Assembly: GCF_003013395.1 (NCBI RefSeq)
Contig: NZ_PXZM01000014.1
Location: forward strand, 123,948-187,947
Direction of reading: 5' to 3'
Length of the DNA stretch: 64,000 bases
Origin: Brevibacillus fortis
GTDB taxonomy: Bacteria > Bacillota > Bacilli > Brevibacillales > Brevibacillaceae
The notes under the pieces are model-generated. The model did not search any database and was not told the origin of the DNA. It saw only the letters and a list, made by a program, of their open reading frames with translations. Of this stretch, positions 36,420 to 46,597 are shown piece after piece (within the stretch, counting starts at the first letter, position 1; every line of letters begins with the position of its first letter). A program made the position numbers and the translations under genes.

Positions 36420-37441
36420 AGCAGATGAGTGGAAAGCGTTCAGTAGGGATTTTGTCTACAGGCTCTTATACCCCAGAGCGGGTGTTGACAAACTTTGATC
36501 TGGAGAAAATGGTGGAAACCTCTGATGAGTGGATTGTTTCCCGTACTGGAATCAGAGAACGCCGCATTAGCTCACCGGAGCAAGCTTCCTCCGATTTGGC
36601 TTACGAGGCTGCCAAAGAAGCGCTCGAAAAAGCAAACATCAGCGCGGAACAGCTGGATATGATCATTGTAGCTACGGTAACGCCTGACATGTCGTTCCCG
36701 TCTACTGCATGCTTGCTGCAAGAAAAGCTGGGTGCTACACGTGCCGCTGCAATGGATCTTTCCGCGGCTTGCACGGGCTTTTTGTACGGAATTACGACCG
36801 CGGCTCAGTTTATTGAAAATGGATTTTATAAAAAAGTATTGGTCGTAGGCGTTGAGACCTTGTCCAAAATTACGAATTACAAAGATCGAAATACTTGTGT
36901 TCTGTTCGGAGATGGTGCAGGTGCTGCTGTTATCGGTGAAGTGACTGAGGGCTACGGCTTCCAGTCCTTTGAGCTTGGAGCAGATGGATCAGGCGGTTCC
37001 CTCTTGTGCCAGCCGGCAGGTGGTTCCAGAACGCCTGCATCTGCTGAGTCTGTCGAACAAGGATTGCACTACCTCTACATGGCAGGCGGAGAAGTTTTCA
37101 AATTCGCTGTCCGCGTCATGAATTCAGCAACAGAAGCTGTTTTGACTAAAGCGGGTGTATCGAAGGATGAGATCGACCTGTTGGTGCCGCATCAAGCAAA
37201 TAAACGCATCATTGACTCTGCCGTGCAGCGTTTCGGTCTATCTGAGGATAAAGTAGCGATTAACCTGGATCGCTATGGAAACATGTCCTCTGCTTCGATT
37301 CCAGTAGCGTTGGATGAAGCAGTAAAGGCTGGTCGCGTAAAAGAAGGCGATAACCTTATTCTGGTTGGGTTTGGTGGCGGTTTGACTTGGGGAGCGACGC
37401 TCTTGAAGTGGTGCACGACCCCGGCAGAAGGGGGCAAGTAG
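36416..37441 (+). CDS. fabH: 3-oxoacyl-ACP synthase III
   Basis: 341 aa. Starts fatty acid chains by condensing acyl-CoA (branched primers in Bacilli) with malonyl-ACP. The Cys119 nucleophile is in SAACTGF, with the His in VPHQANKRI and the Asn in RYGNMSSAS. The GTG at 36416 has GGGAGAA 7 nt upstream. It overlaps plsX. In B. subtilis the fabH genes are outside the fapR-plsX cluster, so this operon is more complete. Confidence 0.96.
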   Translation: MKQMSGKRSVGILSTGSYTPERVLTNFDLEKMVETSDEWIVSRTGIRERRISSPEQASSDLAYEAAKEALEKANISAEQLDMIIVATVTPDMSFPSTACLLQEKLGATRAAAMDLSAACTGFLYGITTAAQFIENGFYKKVLVVGVETLSKITNYKDRNTCVLFGDGAGAAVIGEVTEGYGFQSFELGADGSGGSLLCQPAGGSRTPASAESVEQGLHYLYMAGGEVFKFAVRVMNSATEAVLTKAGVSKDEIDLLVPHQANKRIIDSAVQRFGLSEDKVAINLDRYGNMSSASIPVALDEAVKAGRVKEGDNLILVGFGGGLTWGATLLKWCTTPAEGGK

Positions 37442-37443
37442 GA

Positions 37444-38394
37444 ATGGGTAAAGTAGCCTTTGTTTTTCCAGGGCAAGGTTCACAATTTGTAGGAATGGGG
37501 CAAGCGCTCTGTGAACAATCGGAAGCGGCTCGTCGCATATTTGAGCAGGCTGATGAAGCACTCGGCTTTTCCTTGTCGGGACTGTGTTTTGCAGGACCAG
37601 AAGAGGACTTGAAGCTGACAGCAAACACACAGCCAGCTATTTTGACAGCAAGTATCGCTGTTTTTGCAGCATTGAACGAAAAATTGCCTGACTATAAGCC
37701 TGCGTTCGTAGCGGGTCACAGCTTGGGTGAGTATTCTGCTTTGGTGGCAGCAGGGGCCTTGTCCTTTGCAGATGCAGTTAAAACGGTGCGAGCTCGTGGT
37801 CAGTTCATGGAAGAGGCAGTGCCAGCGGGACAAGGTGCAATGGCCGCTGTCTTGAACATGGATCGCTCGGCACTGCATGCGGTTTGCGAAGAAGTAACAG
37901 CATCTGGACATCCTGTTCAATTGGCGAACATGAACTGCCCAGGGCAAATTGTGATCTCTGGTTCTGCCGAAGGTGTGAAGCTGGCCGGTGAAAAAGCGAA
38001 GGAAGCGGGAGCGAAACGCGTCCTTCCATTGAATGTAAGCGGTCCGTTTCACTCGAGCCTGATGCAGCTGGCAGCAGATAAACTGCAAGCAGTTTTGGCT
38101 GGCGTTACGGTACAAGAAGCGATTGTGCCTGTAGTGGCAAACGTAACGGCTAGACCAGTGACTGAGGCTACAACGATTGCGGATCAATTGGTTCAACAAG
38201 TTTCCGCCCCTGTTTTGTGGGAGGATTCTGTACAATGGATGGTTGAAGCAGGAGTGACAACCTTTGTAGAAATCGGTCCGGGAAAAGTTTTGGCCGGTTT
38301 GATCAAGAAAATCGCACCAGCGGATACAACGATTATCTCTGTACAGGATATGGATTCGCTTACTGAGCTTTTGAACGGAGGGGTACTATGCTAA
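37444..38394 (+). CDS. fabD: Malonyl-CoA:ACP transacylase
   Basis: 316 aa. Loads malonyl groups on [17 protein letters not shown] opening, nucleophile Ser93 in [10 protein letters not shown], and the catalytic His in [10 protein letters not shown]. Starts 2 bp after the fabH stop, preceded by the weak site AAGTAGGA inside the end of fabH. Its end overlaps fabG by 7 bp. Confidence 0.97.
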   Translation: MGKVAFVFPGQGSQFVGMGQALCEQSEAARRIFEQADEALGFSLSGLCFAGPEEDLKLTANTQPAILTASIAVFAALNEKLPDYKPAFVAGHSLGEYSALVAAGALSFADAVKTVRARGQFMEEAVPAGQGAMAAVLNMDRSALHAVCEEVTASGHPVQLANMNCPGQIVISGSAEGVKLAGEKAKEAGAKRVLPLNVSGPFHSSLMQLAADKLQAVLAGVTVQEAIVPVVANVTARPVTEATTIADQLVQQVSAPVLWEDSVQWMVEAGVTTFVEIGPGKVLAGLIKKIAPADTTIISVQDMDSLTELLNGGVLC

Positions 38395-39128
38395 CAGGAA
38401 AAACAGCACTCGTCACAGGTGCTTCGCGTGGTATTGGGCGTGCAATTGCATTGAAGCTTGCAGAAGCTGGCGCCAATGTAGTTGTCAATTATGCAGGTAG
38501 TGAAGCGGCAGCAAGTGAGACCGTTGCGCTTATTAAAGAAATGGGCCGCGATGCCATCATGATTCGCGCGAACGTTTCTTCTACAGAAGATGTCAACGAC
38601 ATGTTCAAAGCTGCTCTGGATCATTTTGGTGCGATCGATATTCTCGTGAACAATGCGGGAATTACTCGCGACAACCTGATCATGCGTATGAAAGAAGACG
38701 AGTGGGATGATGTGATTGCGACGAATCTGAAGGGTGTATTCAACTGCCTAAAGGCAGCGACCCGCCCGATGATGAAGCAGCGTTCAGGCAAAATCATCAA
38801 CATCACTTCTGTGGTAGGTGTTTTGGGGAACGCAGGACAGGCTAACTACGTGGCAGCAAAAGCTGGCGTCATCGGCTTGACGAAGACAGCTGCTCGCGAG
38901 CTGGCTAGCCGTAACATCACGGTGAACGCTGTTGCACCAGGATTTATCGATACAGAAATGACCGCTGTACTGCCGGAGGATGTAAAAGCAGGACTGACTA
39001 GCCAAATCCCGCTTGCTCGTTTGGGACAAACAGATGATATCGCAGCTGTGGTGCTGTTCCTGGCCTCTGATGCAGCGAACTACATGACAGGTCAAACCCT
39101 GCATGTAGACGGCGGTATGTATATGTAA
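38388..39128 (+). CDS. fabG: 3-oxoacyl-ACP reductase
   Basis: 246 aa. NADPH-dependent short-chain dehydrogenase. Cofactor loop [17 protein letters not shown], and the Ser-Tyr-Lys set in ITSVVG and YVAAKAG, with the C-terminal [13 protein letters not shown]. Overlaps fabD; an 85-bp gap with a TATAAT (39186-39191) separates it from acpP. Confidence 0.97.
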   Translation: MLTGKTALVTGASRGIGRAIALKLAEAGANVVVNYAGSEAAASETVALIKEMGRDAIMIRANVSSTEDVNDMFKAALDHFGAIDILVNNAGITRDNLIMRMKEDEWDDVIATNLKGVFNCLKAATRPMMKQRSGKIINITSVVGVLGNAGQANYVAAKAGVIGLTKTAARELASRNITVNAVAPGFIDTEMTAVLPEDVKAGLTSQIPLARLGQTDDIAAVVLFLASDAANYMTGQTLHVDGGMYM

Positions 39129-39213
39129 GAAGAAAACCTCAATCGAGCGTTTTCACGAAAACTGGTTTTTTGAAAGCTCATCCACTATAATACGGGAGAG
39201 GGGGTGAAGCAAG

Positions 39214-39447
39214 ATGGCAGATACTTTGGAGCGTGTGAAGAAAATCATCGTCGATCGTCTGGGTGTAGATGAGTCCAAAATTACTTTGGAAGCTTCTTTC
39301 AAAGAAGACCTGGGCGCTGACTCCCTGGATGTGGTTGAACTCGTAATGGAACTCGAAGATGAGTTTGATTTAGAGATTTCCGACGAAGATGCTGAAAAGA
39401 TCACTTCTGTTGGTGAGGTTGTTAAATACATAGAATCTCACAAGTAA
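39214..39447 (+). CDS. acpP: Acyl carrier protein
   Basis: 77 aa, acidic four-helix protein. Ser37 in [12 protein letters not shown] takes the 4'-phosphopantetheine arm (made from the coaD pathway product). GAGGGGGTGAAGC precedes the ATG. A TATAAT at 39186-39191 suggests extra transcription of this abundant protein. A strong hairpin follows. Confidence 0.98.
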
Positions 39448-39458
39448 TTGATCTGTTG

Positions 39459-39483
39459 GAAGTCCCGTACCATACGGGACTTC
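39459..39483 (+). terminator. Perfect 11-bp hairpin between acpP and fabF (partial terminator or processing site)
   Basis: GAAGTCCCGTA (39459-39469) and TACGGGACTTC (39473-39483) with a 3-nt loop. The following TCCTTC is a poor T tract, so read-through into fabF is likely; it could lower fabF expression relative to acpP or stabilise the acpP mRNA. Confidence 0.65.
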
Positions 39484-39586
39484 TCCTTCAATGGCCACCT
39501 GTTACATATTCCAAACAAATACACGTTTTGCATGAAGTGAATGTAAGAAACTGACTGCTGGACTTTCATATAGAGGTGATTGCACA

Positions 39587-40828
39587 ATGAAACGCAGAGT
39601 GGTGATTACGGGCGTTGGTGTCGTTTCTCCAGTGGGAAATGACGCGCAGACTTTTTGGAACAGCTTGCTGGAAGGAAAATCAGGCATTGACCGTCTGACT
39701 GCTTTTGACGCTTCTGATTATCCAACACAAATTGCAGGCGAAGTGAAAAACTTCGATCCTGAGCAGTATATGGACAAGAAAGATATCCGACGTACAGACC
39801 GATTCGTTCAGTTTGGATTAGCTGCTGCCAAAATGGCTGTAGAAGATGCAAAACTGGAGATCACGCCAGAAAATGCGGAACGAGTGGGTGTATACATCGG
39901 GTCCGGAATCGGTGGTCTGACTACATGGGAAGAACAGCATTCCGTATTGTTGGAAAAAGGACCGCGTCGAGTGAGTCCGTTCTTCATTCCGATGCTGATT
40001 GCAAACATGGCGTCTGGTGCAGTATCCATTCAATACGGTGCAAAAGGACCAACTTCCAGTGCGATTACCGCTTGTGCGACAGGTACAAATGCGATTGGTG
40101 ATGCACTTCGTCTGATCCAGTTCGATCACGCAGATGTCATGATCGCAGGTGGGGCAGAAGCAACCGTGCGACCAATGGCATTTGCAGGCTTCTGCTCAGC
40201 GAAGGCGATGTCCACCAGTAACGATGAGCCACAAAAAGCAAGCCGTCCGTTTGACAAAGATCGCGATGGCTTCGTTATGGGTGAAGGCGCTGGCGTTCTG
40301 ATCCTGGAAGAGCTCGAGCATGCAAAAAAACGTGGAGCAACGATCATCGCGGAAGTCATTGGTTACGGGATGAGTGCAGATGCTCACCATATTACTTCTC
40401 CATCTCCAGGTGGCGAAGGAGCAGCACGTTGCATGGCAAGCGCTCTGAAAGACGCTGGCGTAGACCCATCTGAGGTAAACTATATTAATGCACATGGTAC
40501 CTCCACTGGCCAAGGCGATATCGCAGAAACACAAGCAATCAAGAGTGTGTTTGGCGAGCATGCCTACAAGCTGGCTGTCAGCTCGACCAAATCGATGACA
40601 GGCCATCTGCTGGGTGCTACAGGTGGTGTCGAGGCAATCGCGACGGCATATGCGCTGCGTGATCAAGTACTGCCTCCAACAATCAACTTGGAAAACCCGG
40701 ATCCAGAATGTGATCTGGACTATGTTCCAAACCATGCGCGCAAGGCGACCGTCAATGTGGCTGTTTCCAATACATTTGGATTCGGCGGTCACAATGCAAC
40801 GGTAATCCTGAAGCGATACGAAGCATAA
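39587..40828 (+). CDS. fabF: 3-oxoacyl-ACP synthase II
   Basis: 413 aa, normal length. Elongating condensing enzyme. Catalytic Cys163 in [12 protein letters not shown], His residues in [11 protein letters not shown] and [16 protein letters not shown]-terminal [25 protein letters not shown] precedes the ATG. Contained in the main lipid cluster, unlike in B. subtilis. Confidence 0.97.
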   Translation: MKRRVVITGVGVVSPVGNDAQTFWNSLLEGKSGIDRLTAFDASDYPTQIAGEVKNFDPEQYMDKKDIRRTDRFVQFGLAAAKMAVEDAKLEITPENAERVGVYIGSGIGGLTTWEEQHSVLLEKGPRRVSPFFIPMLIANMASGAVSIQYGAKGPTSSAITACATGTNAIGDALRLIQFDHADVMIAGGAEATVRPMAFAGFCSAKAMSTSNDEPQKASRPFDKDRDGFVMGEGAGVLILEELEHAKKRGATIIAEVIGYGMSADAHHITSPSPGGEGAARCMASALKDAGVDPSEVNYINAHGTSTGQGDIAETQAIKSVFGEHAYKLAVSSTKSMTGHLLGATGGVEAIATAYALRDQVLPPTINLENPDPECDLDYVPNHARKATVNVAVSNTFGFGGHNATVILKRYEA

Positions 40829-40882
40829 ATGAGCCCTACTGAGAGAAAAAGTAGGCAGTCTCCTGGAATGGTGGTGAGGGTG

Positions 40883-41569
40883 ATGAATTTTGCACAGCTG
40901 CAAGAAACGATAGGCTTTCGCTTTCGCGATGAAAGTGTTTTGCGGCAGGCATTCACCCATTCTTCCTACGTGAACGAGCAACGCGGCAAACGAATATCAG
41001 ACAATGAGCGGCTGGAGTTTTTGGGGGATGCTGTGTTGGAATTGACCGTCTCCCAGTTTTTATATAAAACTTTTCCGAAGATGAGCGAAGGGGAAATGAC
41101 GAAGCTGCGTGCGGCCATTGTCTGTGAACCTTCTCTCGTCAAGTTTGCTGAACTGTTGAATTTTGGCGATCTCGTATTGCTGGGAAAAGGGGAAGAGCTG
41201 ACAGGAGGACGTCAGCGACCAGCCTTGCTAGCGGACGTTTTTGAGGCATTTGTAGGTGCGCTTTACTTGGATCAGGGGTTGGATGCTGTCTTTTCTTTTA
41301 TGGAAAAATACGTTTACCCGCGCATCGACAAGGGAGAGTTTGCCCAGGTAACCGACTTCAAGAGCCAGTTGCAGGAATTTGTTCAACAAGACAATCTGGG
41401 AGACATCCATTACCGAATTGTAGAAGAAAAAGGACCAGCTCATAATCGAGAATTCGTATCTGAGGTGCTTTTGAACAATCGTTCGCTTGGCATCGGCTCT
41501 GGCCGCTCCAAAAAGGAAGCGGAACAGCAAGCTGCTGCACGAGCGTTGGTCAAGCTGGGGGATAAATAA
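40883..41569 (+). CDS. rnc: Ribonuclease III
   Basis: 228 aa from the ATG at 40883, which has GGTGAGG 5 nt upstream; in-frame ATGs at 40829 and 40868 would add a short tail and have poor ribosome sites. The catalytic signature [18 protein letters not shown] (about 40-57) and [14 protein letters not shown] (about 121) belong to the RNase III domain, followed by a dsRNA-binding domain (about 155-225). Cleaves dsRNA in rRNA maturation and elsewhere. Followed by a terminator. Confidence 0.95.
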   Translation: MNFAQLQETIGFRFRDESVLRQAFTHSSYVNEQRGKRISDNERLEFLGDAVLELTVSQFLYKTFPKMSEGEMTKLRAAIVCEPSLVKFAELLNFGDLVLLGKGEELTGGRQRPALLADVFEAFVGALYLDQGLDAVFSFMEKYVYPRIDKGEFAQVTDFKSQLQEFVQQDNLGDIHYRIVEEKGPAHNREFVSEVLLNNRSLGIGSGRSKKEAEQQAAARALVKLGDK

Positions 41570-41587
41570 TCACTCGTCAGCGAGAAG

Positions 41588-41624
41588 GGCTGCATCATCT
41601 GCTACAAGATGGTGCAGCTTTTTT
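41588..41624 (+). terminator. Terminator after rnc
   Basis: GCTGCATCATCT (41589-41600) pairs with AGATGGTGCAGC (41607-41618, one G-U) and is followed by TTTTTTC. Confidence 0.85.
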
Positions 41625-41716
41625 CTTTCGAGTGGGAAACATAGGGAAAATACTGCGAGATGACCGCTATCTATGATACACTTACCTACAGATGACCATG
41701 TAGGCTCGTAGTAGGT

Positions 41717-41746
41717 AGCTCCTGTTCGATGCAGGGGCTTCTTTTC
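41717..41746 (+). terminator. Second hairpin with T tract just upstream of smc (possible attenuator)
   Basis: AGCTCCTG pairs with CAGGGGCT (one G-U) across a 7-nt loop, then TTCTTTT. It lies 83 bp before smc and about 95 bp after the rnc terminator, so it would act on transcripts started between the two. Confidence 0.55.
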
Positions 41747-41828
41747 GGGTACCATCCGATCCTTGCATGTTTGAAATCTGTCAGTTTGGCAGGCAGTCTT
41801 GGATGGTTTCTTAAGGAGGACCGTAAGT

Positions 41829-44800
41829 ATGTATTTGAAACGCCTGGAGCTGGCTGGATTCAAGTCCTTTGCCGATCGCACGGAATTGGAATTTGTACCA
41901 GGGGTAACAGCCGTAGTTGGACCGAATGGTAGTGGGAAAAGTAACGTTTCTGATTCGATCCGCTGGGTGCTGGGGGAACAGAGCGCGAAGTCGTTGCGTG
42001 GAGCGAAAATGGAAGACATTATTTTCGCGGGTAGTGACAAGCGCAAGCCAGTGAATTTCGCAGAAGTGACACTCACCTTGGACAACACAGATCGTTCACT
42101 CGATGTGGAATATTCGGAGGTGTCCGTTACCCGCAGAGTGTATCGTTCTGGTGACAGTGAGTACTACATAAACAACAGATCCTGCCGTCTAAAAGACATC
42201 ATGGAGCTGTTCATGGATACCGGGCTGGGAAAAGAAGCGTATTCCATTATCGGTCAAGGAAAAATTGAGGAAATTCTCAGTACCAAGTCCGAGGATCGCC
42301 GTGGAATATTTGAAGAAGCAGCCGGAATCGTCAAATACAAAACACGTAAGCGCGAGGCAGAGAAAAAGCTCGATGACACCGAGCAAAATCTGGTGCGCAT
42401 TCACGATATCGTCAGTGAAATTACGGAGCAGATCGGACCTTTGCAGGAGCAGGCAGAAACAGCCAAGACGTACAAGGAGCTTCATCGCAAGCTGATTGAG
42501 CATGAAGTAGCTCTTTACGTGCAGCAAATTGAAGCAGCTCATACGAAGTGGGAAGCAGCCACAGGACGCGTAGAGGAACTCAAGCACCTGTTAATCGGAC
42601 AAACGACCGAAGCATCCAAGCAAGATGCTGATTTGGAGCAAGCGCGTTTTCATGTCACTCAAATTGACCAATCTATCGAAGAGCTGCAACAAGTACTTTT
42701 GACAGTCAGTGAAGAGACTGAGAAAGTCGAGGGGCAGCGTGAGGTATTGCGGGAGCGTATGCGCAATCTCAATGCCAATCGTCAGCAAACGATGGAGCAG
42801 ATGCATCGGATTACTGAGAAGCAGCACGGTCTTGAGGCAGAACTGACAGAAGAACAAGAGCGGGCCAAGGAAGCGGATCGTCGAATGACAGAAGCCCACG
42901 CTTCGTTGCAAGAAGCAGAAGGTCAATTTTTTTCCATGGTGCAATCACTGACAGATGATGTAGAGCGTTTGAAGAGTGATTACTTTGAAAAACTCAATGA
43001 AATGGCGAATCTGCGTAACGAAAATCGCCATCAAGAGCAGCTTCTCAAGACAAGCGAGGCAAGAGTTGAACGTCAGTTGTCTGGAAAGAAACAGCTCGAT
43101 CAGGAAGAAGAGCAGCGACAAGCTCAGCTGAGCCAGCTCCAAGATCAACTGGAGAAGATCGTTTCTACCATTCAAGAAACAGCCGTTAGATACAAAGAGC
43201 TGGTCGAAGGCATGCGCGAAGGACAAGCCCGCCTCGAAACAGCCCGTCGAGAGCTGCGTCACTGGGAACAAAAGCGGGAAGCCGCGAAGTCGCGTTTTGA
43301 CATGTTAAAAGAAATGCAGTCGGAGTTCGCAGGGTTTCAGCAAGGGGTAAAAGAAATTTTGAAAGCACGCGAGCGGGGCTTCAAAGGGATCCATGGAGCG
43401 GTCGCTGAGCTCGTTGTCGTTCCACAGCAATACGAGACAGCGATGGAAGTCGCATTGGGTGGCGCCCTGCAAAACGTCGTTGTGGACAACGAAGCATCGG
43501 GTCGTGCAGCCATTGCTCACTTGAAGCAGCACAATGCAGGGAGGGCGACATTTCTACCGCTCGATGTCATCCGTCCTCGCACCTTGCAGGCAAGCGATAA
43601 GCGCCTGCTGGAAGGGGAGAGCGGAGTCGTCGGTATCGCGAGTGAGCTCGTGACCTTTGAGGAAGCGTACCGCCCAATCCTAGAAAGTCTTTTGGGCAGC
43701 GTCATTATTACGGAAAAGCTGGAGCAGGCAAACCGTGTCGCTCGTACTCTTGGCTACCGCTATCGCGTCGTGACGCTAGAAGGCGATATCGTGAATGCTG
43801 GTGGTTCCATGACCGGGGGGGCCTTGAAAAAGAACAGCACGAACCTGCTTGGACGTAACCGTCAATCAGAAGAGCTGGAAGCGCAGCTGGTAGAAATCGA
43901 GCAGGCAATTTCTGGACATACTACTCTAATGGAGCAGCTAACGAAGGAACTGGCGCAAATGGAGCAGGAGCAAGAAGCTCTGCGTACAGAAGGCGAGAGT
44001 CTGCGACTGAAAGAACAGGAAGTAAAAGGGCTCTTGCAGCAAAAAGATTCGGAAGGCAGATCCTTGGGCGAGCGAGCAAAGCTTGTTGAACAAGATATTG
44101 AAGGCTATCGCCGCGAGATGGAAGAAGCCAAGCGCAAGCAAGAGCAGCTCCAAGCCTCTCTGACTGCCATGGAGCAAGAGGAAAAAGAGCTCGGTGCGCG
44201 GATTGCAGAAGCAGAGGCGAAACGCCAGGAGCAGCTCGAATCCAAAGAAGAAATGAATCAAAAAATAACCAGTCTCAAAGTACTGAATGCACAGGTCAAG
44301 CAAGAGTATCAATCACGCTTGGAGCAAACCGAACGCTTGCAGGAGCAAAAAAGCCAGTTGCAGCACGAATGGGAAGAACAAAATGCGAACTTGGCATCTC
44401 TTGATGAGCTGGAGCGTACGAACGAATCGTCCGGGCTTGAACTGGATCAGCGCATTAGCGAACTGCGACAGGATAAAGACCGTGTAGCTGGCTTGATTCA
44501 AGAACGGCGAAGTGAGCGGGCGACTCTCTTTTACAAACAGGAGCAAGTGGAACAGCAGGTGAAGGAAATCCGCCGCGAGGTTAAATCGCTCGAGGAAAAG
44601 CTTCATCAGGAAGAAGTAAAAGTCAACCGCAATGAGGTAGAGCTCGATCATCTGTTGAATAAACTCTCCGAAGAATACGAAATGAGCTACGACCTGGCGA
44701 AGCAAAAATATCCGGTACGTGGCGAGATTCAGGAAGAGACACAAGTGGTCAATCGTCTCAAAAAGCAGATTGGGGCACTTGGCACTGTGAATCTCGGCGC

Positions 44801-45401
44801 GATTGAGGAATATGAGCGCTTGTCCGAGCGTCAGCAGTTCTTAAGCTCGCAGGAAGCTGATTTGAATGAAGCAAAAGACATGCTCTATCAAGTGATTCAA
44901 GAAATGGACGCTGAGATGTCGCGCCGCTTCAAAGAAACATTTGATGCGATCTCGGAGCAATTCCGCGACGTGTTTGTCCAACTGTTTGGAGGAGGACGCG
45001 CAGATCTCGTACTGTCCAACCCAGATAACCTGCTTGAGACGGGTATCGATATCGTGGCACAGCCACCTGGCAAGAAGCTGCAAAATCTTGCGCTCTTATC
45101 CGGGGGCGAACGTGCGTTGACTGCAATGGCCTTGCTATTTGCCATCCTGCGTGTGAAGCCAGTACCATTCTGTGTATTGGATGAGGTAGAAGCCGCTTTG
45201 GATGAGGCAAACGTTAACCGTTTCGCCGAGTACATGCACCATTTCAGTAACCAGACCCAATTTATTTGCGTCACACATAGAAAAGGCACCATGGAGAGCG
45301 CAGACGTGCTCTACGGTATCACGATGCAGGAGGGCGGCGTGTCCAAACTTGTCTCCGTGAAGCTAGAGGACAGTGACAATTTTATCGAATCAGCCTCGTA
45401 A
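41829..45401 (+). CDS. smc: Chromosome partition protein Smc
   Basis: 1190 aa. Condensin ATPase that extrudes and organises chromosomal DNA with ScpA and ScpB. Walker A GPNGSGKSN (31-39), long coiled-coil arms rich in Gln/Glu/Arg/Lys (about 170-510 and 670-1010), a hinge (about 515-640, with GFKGIHGAVAEL and GGALQNVVVDN), ABC signature LSGGERALTAMALLFAI and Walker B FCVLDEVEAALDEANV near the C-terminus. The ATG at 41829 follows AAGGAGG. In the standard rnc-smc-ftsY order. Confidence 0.98.
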   Translation: MYLKRLELAGFKSFADRTELEFVPGVTAVVGPNGSGKSNVSDSIRWVLGEQSAKSLRGAKMEDIIFAGSDKRKPVNFAEVTLTLDNTDRSLDVEYSEVSVTRRVYRSGDSEYYINNRSCRLKDIMELFMDTGLGKEAYSIIGQGKIEEILSTKSEDRRGIFEEAAGIVKYKTRKREAEKKLDDTEQNLVRIHDIVSEITEQIGPLQEQAETAKTYKELHRKLIEHEVALYVQQIEAAHTKWEAATGRVEELKHLLIGQTTEASKQDADLEQARFHVTQIDQSIEELQQVLLTVSEETEKVEGQREVLRERMRNLNANRQQTMEQMHRITEKQHGLEAELTEEQERAKEADRRMTEAHASLQEAEGQFFSMVQSLTDDVERLKSDYFEKLNEMANLRNENRHQEQLLKTSEARVERQLSGKKQLDQEEEQRQAQLSQLQDQLEKIVSTIQETAVRYKELVEGMREGQARLETARRELRHWEQKREAAKSRFDMLKEMQSEFAGFQQGVKEILKARERGFKGIHGAVAELVVVPQQYETAMEVALGGALQNVVVDNEASGRAAIAHLKQHNAGRATFLPLDVIRPRTLQASDKRLLEGESGVVGIASELVTFEEAYRPILESLLGSVIITEKLEQANRVARTLGYRYRVVTLEGDIVNAGGSMTGGALKKNSTNLLGRNRQSEELEAQLVEIEQAISGHTTLMEQLTKELAQMEQEQEALRTEGESLRLKEQEVKGLLQQKDSEGRSLGERAKLVEQDIEGYRREMEEAKRKQEQLQASLTAMEQEEKELGARIAEAEAKRQEQLESKEEMNQKITSLKVLNAQVKQEYQSRLEQTERLQEQKSQLQHEWEEQNANLASLDELERTNESSGLELDQRISELRQDKDRVAGLIQERRSERATLFYKQEQVEQQVKEIRREVKSLEEKLHQEEVKVNRNEVELDHLLNKLSEEYEMSYDLAKQKYPVRGEIQEETQVVNRLKKQIGALGTVNLGAIEEYERLSERQQFLSSQEADLNEAKDMLYQVIQEMDAEMSRRFKETFDAISEQFRDVFVQLFGGGRADLVLSNPDNLLETGIDIVAQPPGKKLQNLALLSGGERALTAMALLFAILRVKPVPFCVLDEVEAALDEANVNRFAEYMHHFSNQTQFICVTHRKGTMESADVLYGITMQEGGVSKLVSVKLEDSDNFIESAS

Positions 45402-45446
45402 ACGGATTTGCCATTCAATTGATATTACCCGCAAAGGAAGATGAAT

Positions 45447-46454
45447 ATGAGTTTTTTCAAGCGCCTTCGTGATACTATTGTCCAAAAGTCCGAAGAGGTC
45501 ACCCAGAAGTTTACGGATGGCCTGGCGAAAACGAGAGACCTGCTAGTAGAAAAAGTAGAGGATCTCGTACGTCGCTATAAAAAGATCGACGATGACTTTT
45601 TCGATGAATTAGAAGAAATCTTGATTACGTCCGATGTTGGCGTCAATACCGTGATGGAGCTCATTGACGACCTGCGGACAGAAGTACGCAAGCAAAAAAT
45701 CGAGAATGCGATCGATCTGCAGCCAATTCTCTCAGAAAAACTGGTTGCCCTTTTGAAAAATGATGATGCTGCGGATACGACTCTGAACGTAGAGGACGGT
45801 CGCCTGAACGTCATTTTGTTCGTAGGGGTAAACGGAGTAGGGAAAACGACCACGATCGGTAAAATGGCGCATATGTTCAAGCAGCAGAATAAAAAAGTAC
45901 TGCTGGCAGCGGGTGACACGTTCCGCGCGGCAGCGATTGAACAGCTGGAAGTCTGGGGAGAGCGCGTAGGTGTCGACGTAATCAAGCAGCAGCAAGGCTC
46001 TGATCCGGCAGCAGTAATCTACGATGCGATTCAGGCAGCGAAATCCCGACAGGTCGATGTGCTGTTGTGCGATACTGCAGGCCGCTTGCAAAACAAAGTC
46101 AATCTCATGGAAGAGCTGGCGAAGGTTCACCGCGTATTGCAGCGCGAATTGCCAGGAGCTCCGCACGAGGTCCTGCTAGTTTTGGACGCTACGACTGGGC
46201 AAAATGCGCTTTCACAGGCGAAAACGTTTGGACAGTCTGCTGGTGTAACAGGTTTAGTCCTGACCAAACTGGATGGTACAGCAAAGGGCGGTATCGTCAT
46301 TGCGATTCGCAACGAGCTGAACATTCCTGTGAAATACGTCGGTTTGGGTGAAAGAATGGATGACTTGCAGCAGTTTGATCCCGAGCAATTTGTGCATGCC
46401 CTGTTTGCTGGATTGATTCAAAAAGATGAAACAGAACAGCAGGAAAACGCGTAA
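45447..46454 (+). CDS. ftsY: Signal recognition particle receptor FtsY
   Basis: 335 aa. SRP-receptor GTPase with an N domain (about 1-95) and G domain with P-loop VGVNGVGKTTTIGK, DTAGRLQ, TKLDGTAKGG and GLGERMDDL. It docks with Ffh (46947-48359) to deliver ribosomes to the membrane. ATG at 45447 with AAAGGAAG 7 nt upstream, preferred over ATG 45441. No terminator before the next promoter. Confidence 0.97.
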   Translation: MSFFKRLRDTIVQKSEEVTQKFTDGLAKTRDLLVEKVEDLVRRYKKIDDDFFDELEEILITSDVGVNTVMELIDDLRTEVRKQKIENAIDLQPILSEKLVALLKNDDAADTTLNVEDGRLNVILFVGVNGVGKTTTIGKMAHMFKQQNKKVLLAAGDTFRAAAIEQLEVWGERVGVDVIKQQQGSDPAAVIYDAIQAAKSRQVDVLLCDTAGRLQNKVNLMEELAKVHRVLQRELPGAPHEVLLVLDATTGQNALSQAKTFGQSAGVTGLVLTKLDGTAKGGIVIAIRNELNIPVKYVGLGERMDDLQQFDPEQFVHALFAGLIQKDETEQQENA

Positions 46455-46499
46455 AAACATAGTGTTTCGATGATGAAAAAATGATGTCAATAAAAAACC

Positions 46500-46531
46500 T
46501 TGACACTAGGTGTGGAATTAGGTACTATAAT
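46500..46531 (+). promoter_or_regulatory. Promoter of the ylxM-ffh-rpsP region
   Basis: TTGACA (46500-46505) with TACTAT (46523-46528, 17-bp spacer), which overlaps TATAAT (46526-46531). It lies 67 bp upstream of ylxM. Confidence 0.75.
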
Positions 46532-46538
46532 CTACGTG

Positions 46539-46561
46539 CTGTAAAGAAAAAGTCTTTACAG
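46539..46561 (+). other. Perfect 8-bp hairpin at the 5' end of the ylxM-ffh transcript
   Basis: CTGTAAAG (46539-46546) and CTTTACAG (46554-46561) with a 7-nt loop, starting at the expected transcription start. Without a T tract it is not a terminator; a 5' stabilising stem or an operator are the options. Confidence 0.5.
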
Positions 46562-46597
46562 TTTGAATCGAGTACCTCATAGCAAAGGATTGGTTTC

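Noticed and set aside
40196..40981. 261-aa minus-strand frame opposite fabF
   Set aside because: Antisense shadow of a conserved gene, with high Cys/His/Arg content and no ribosome site.
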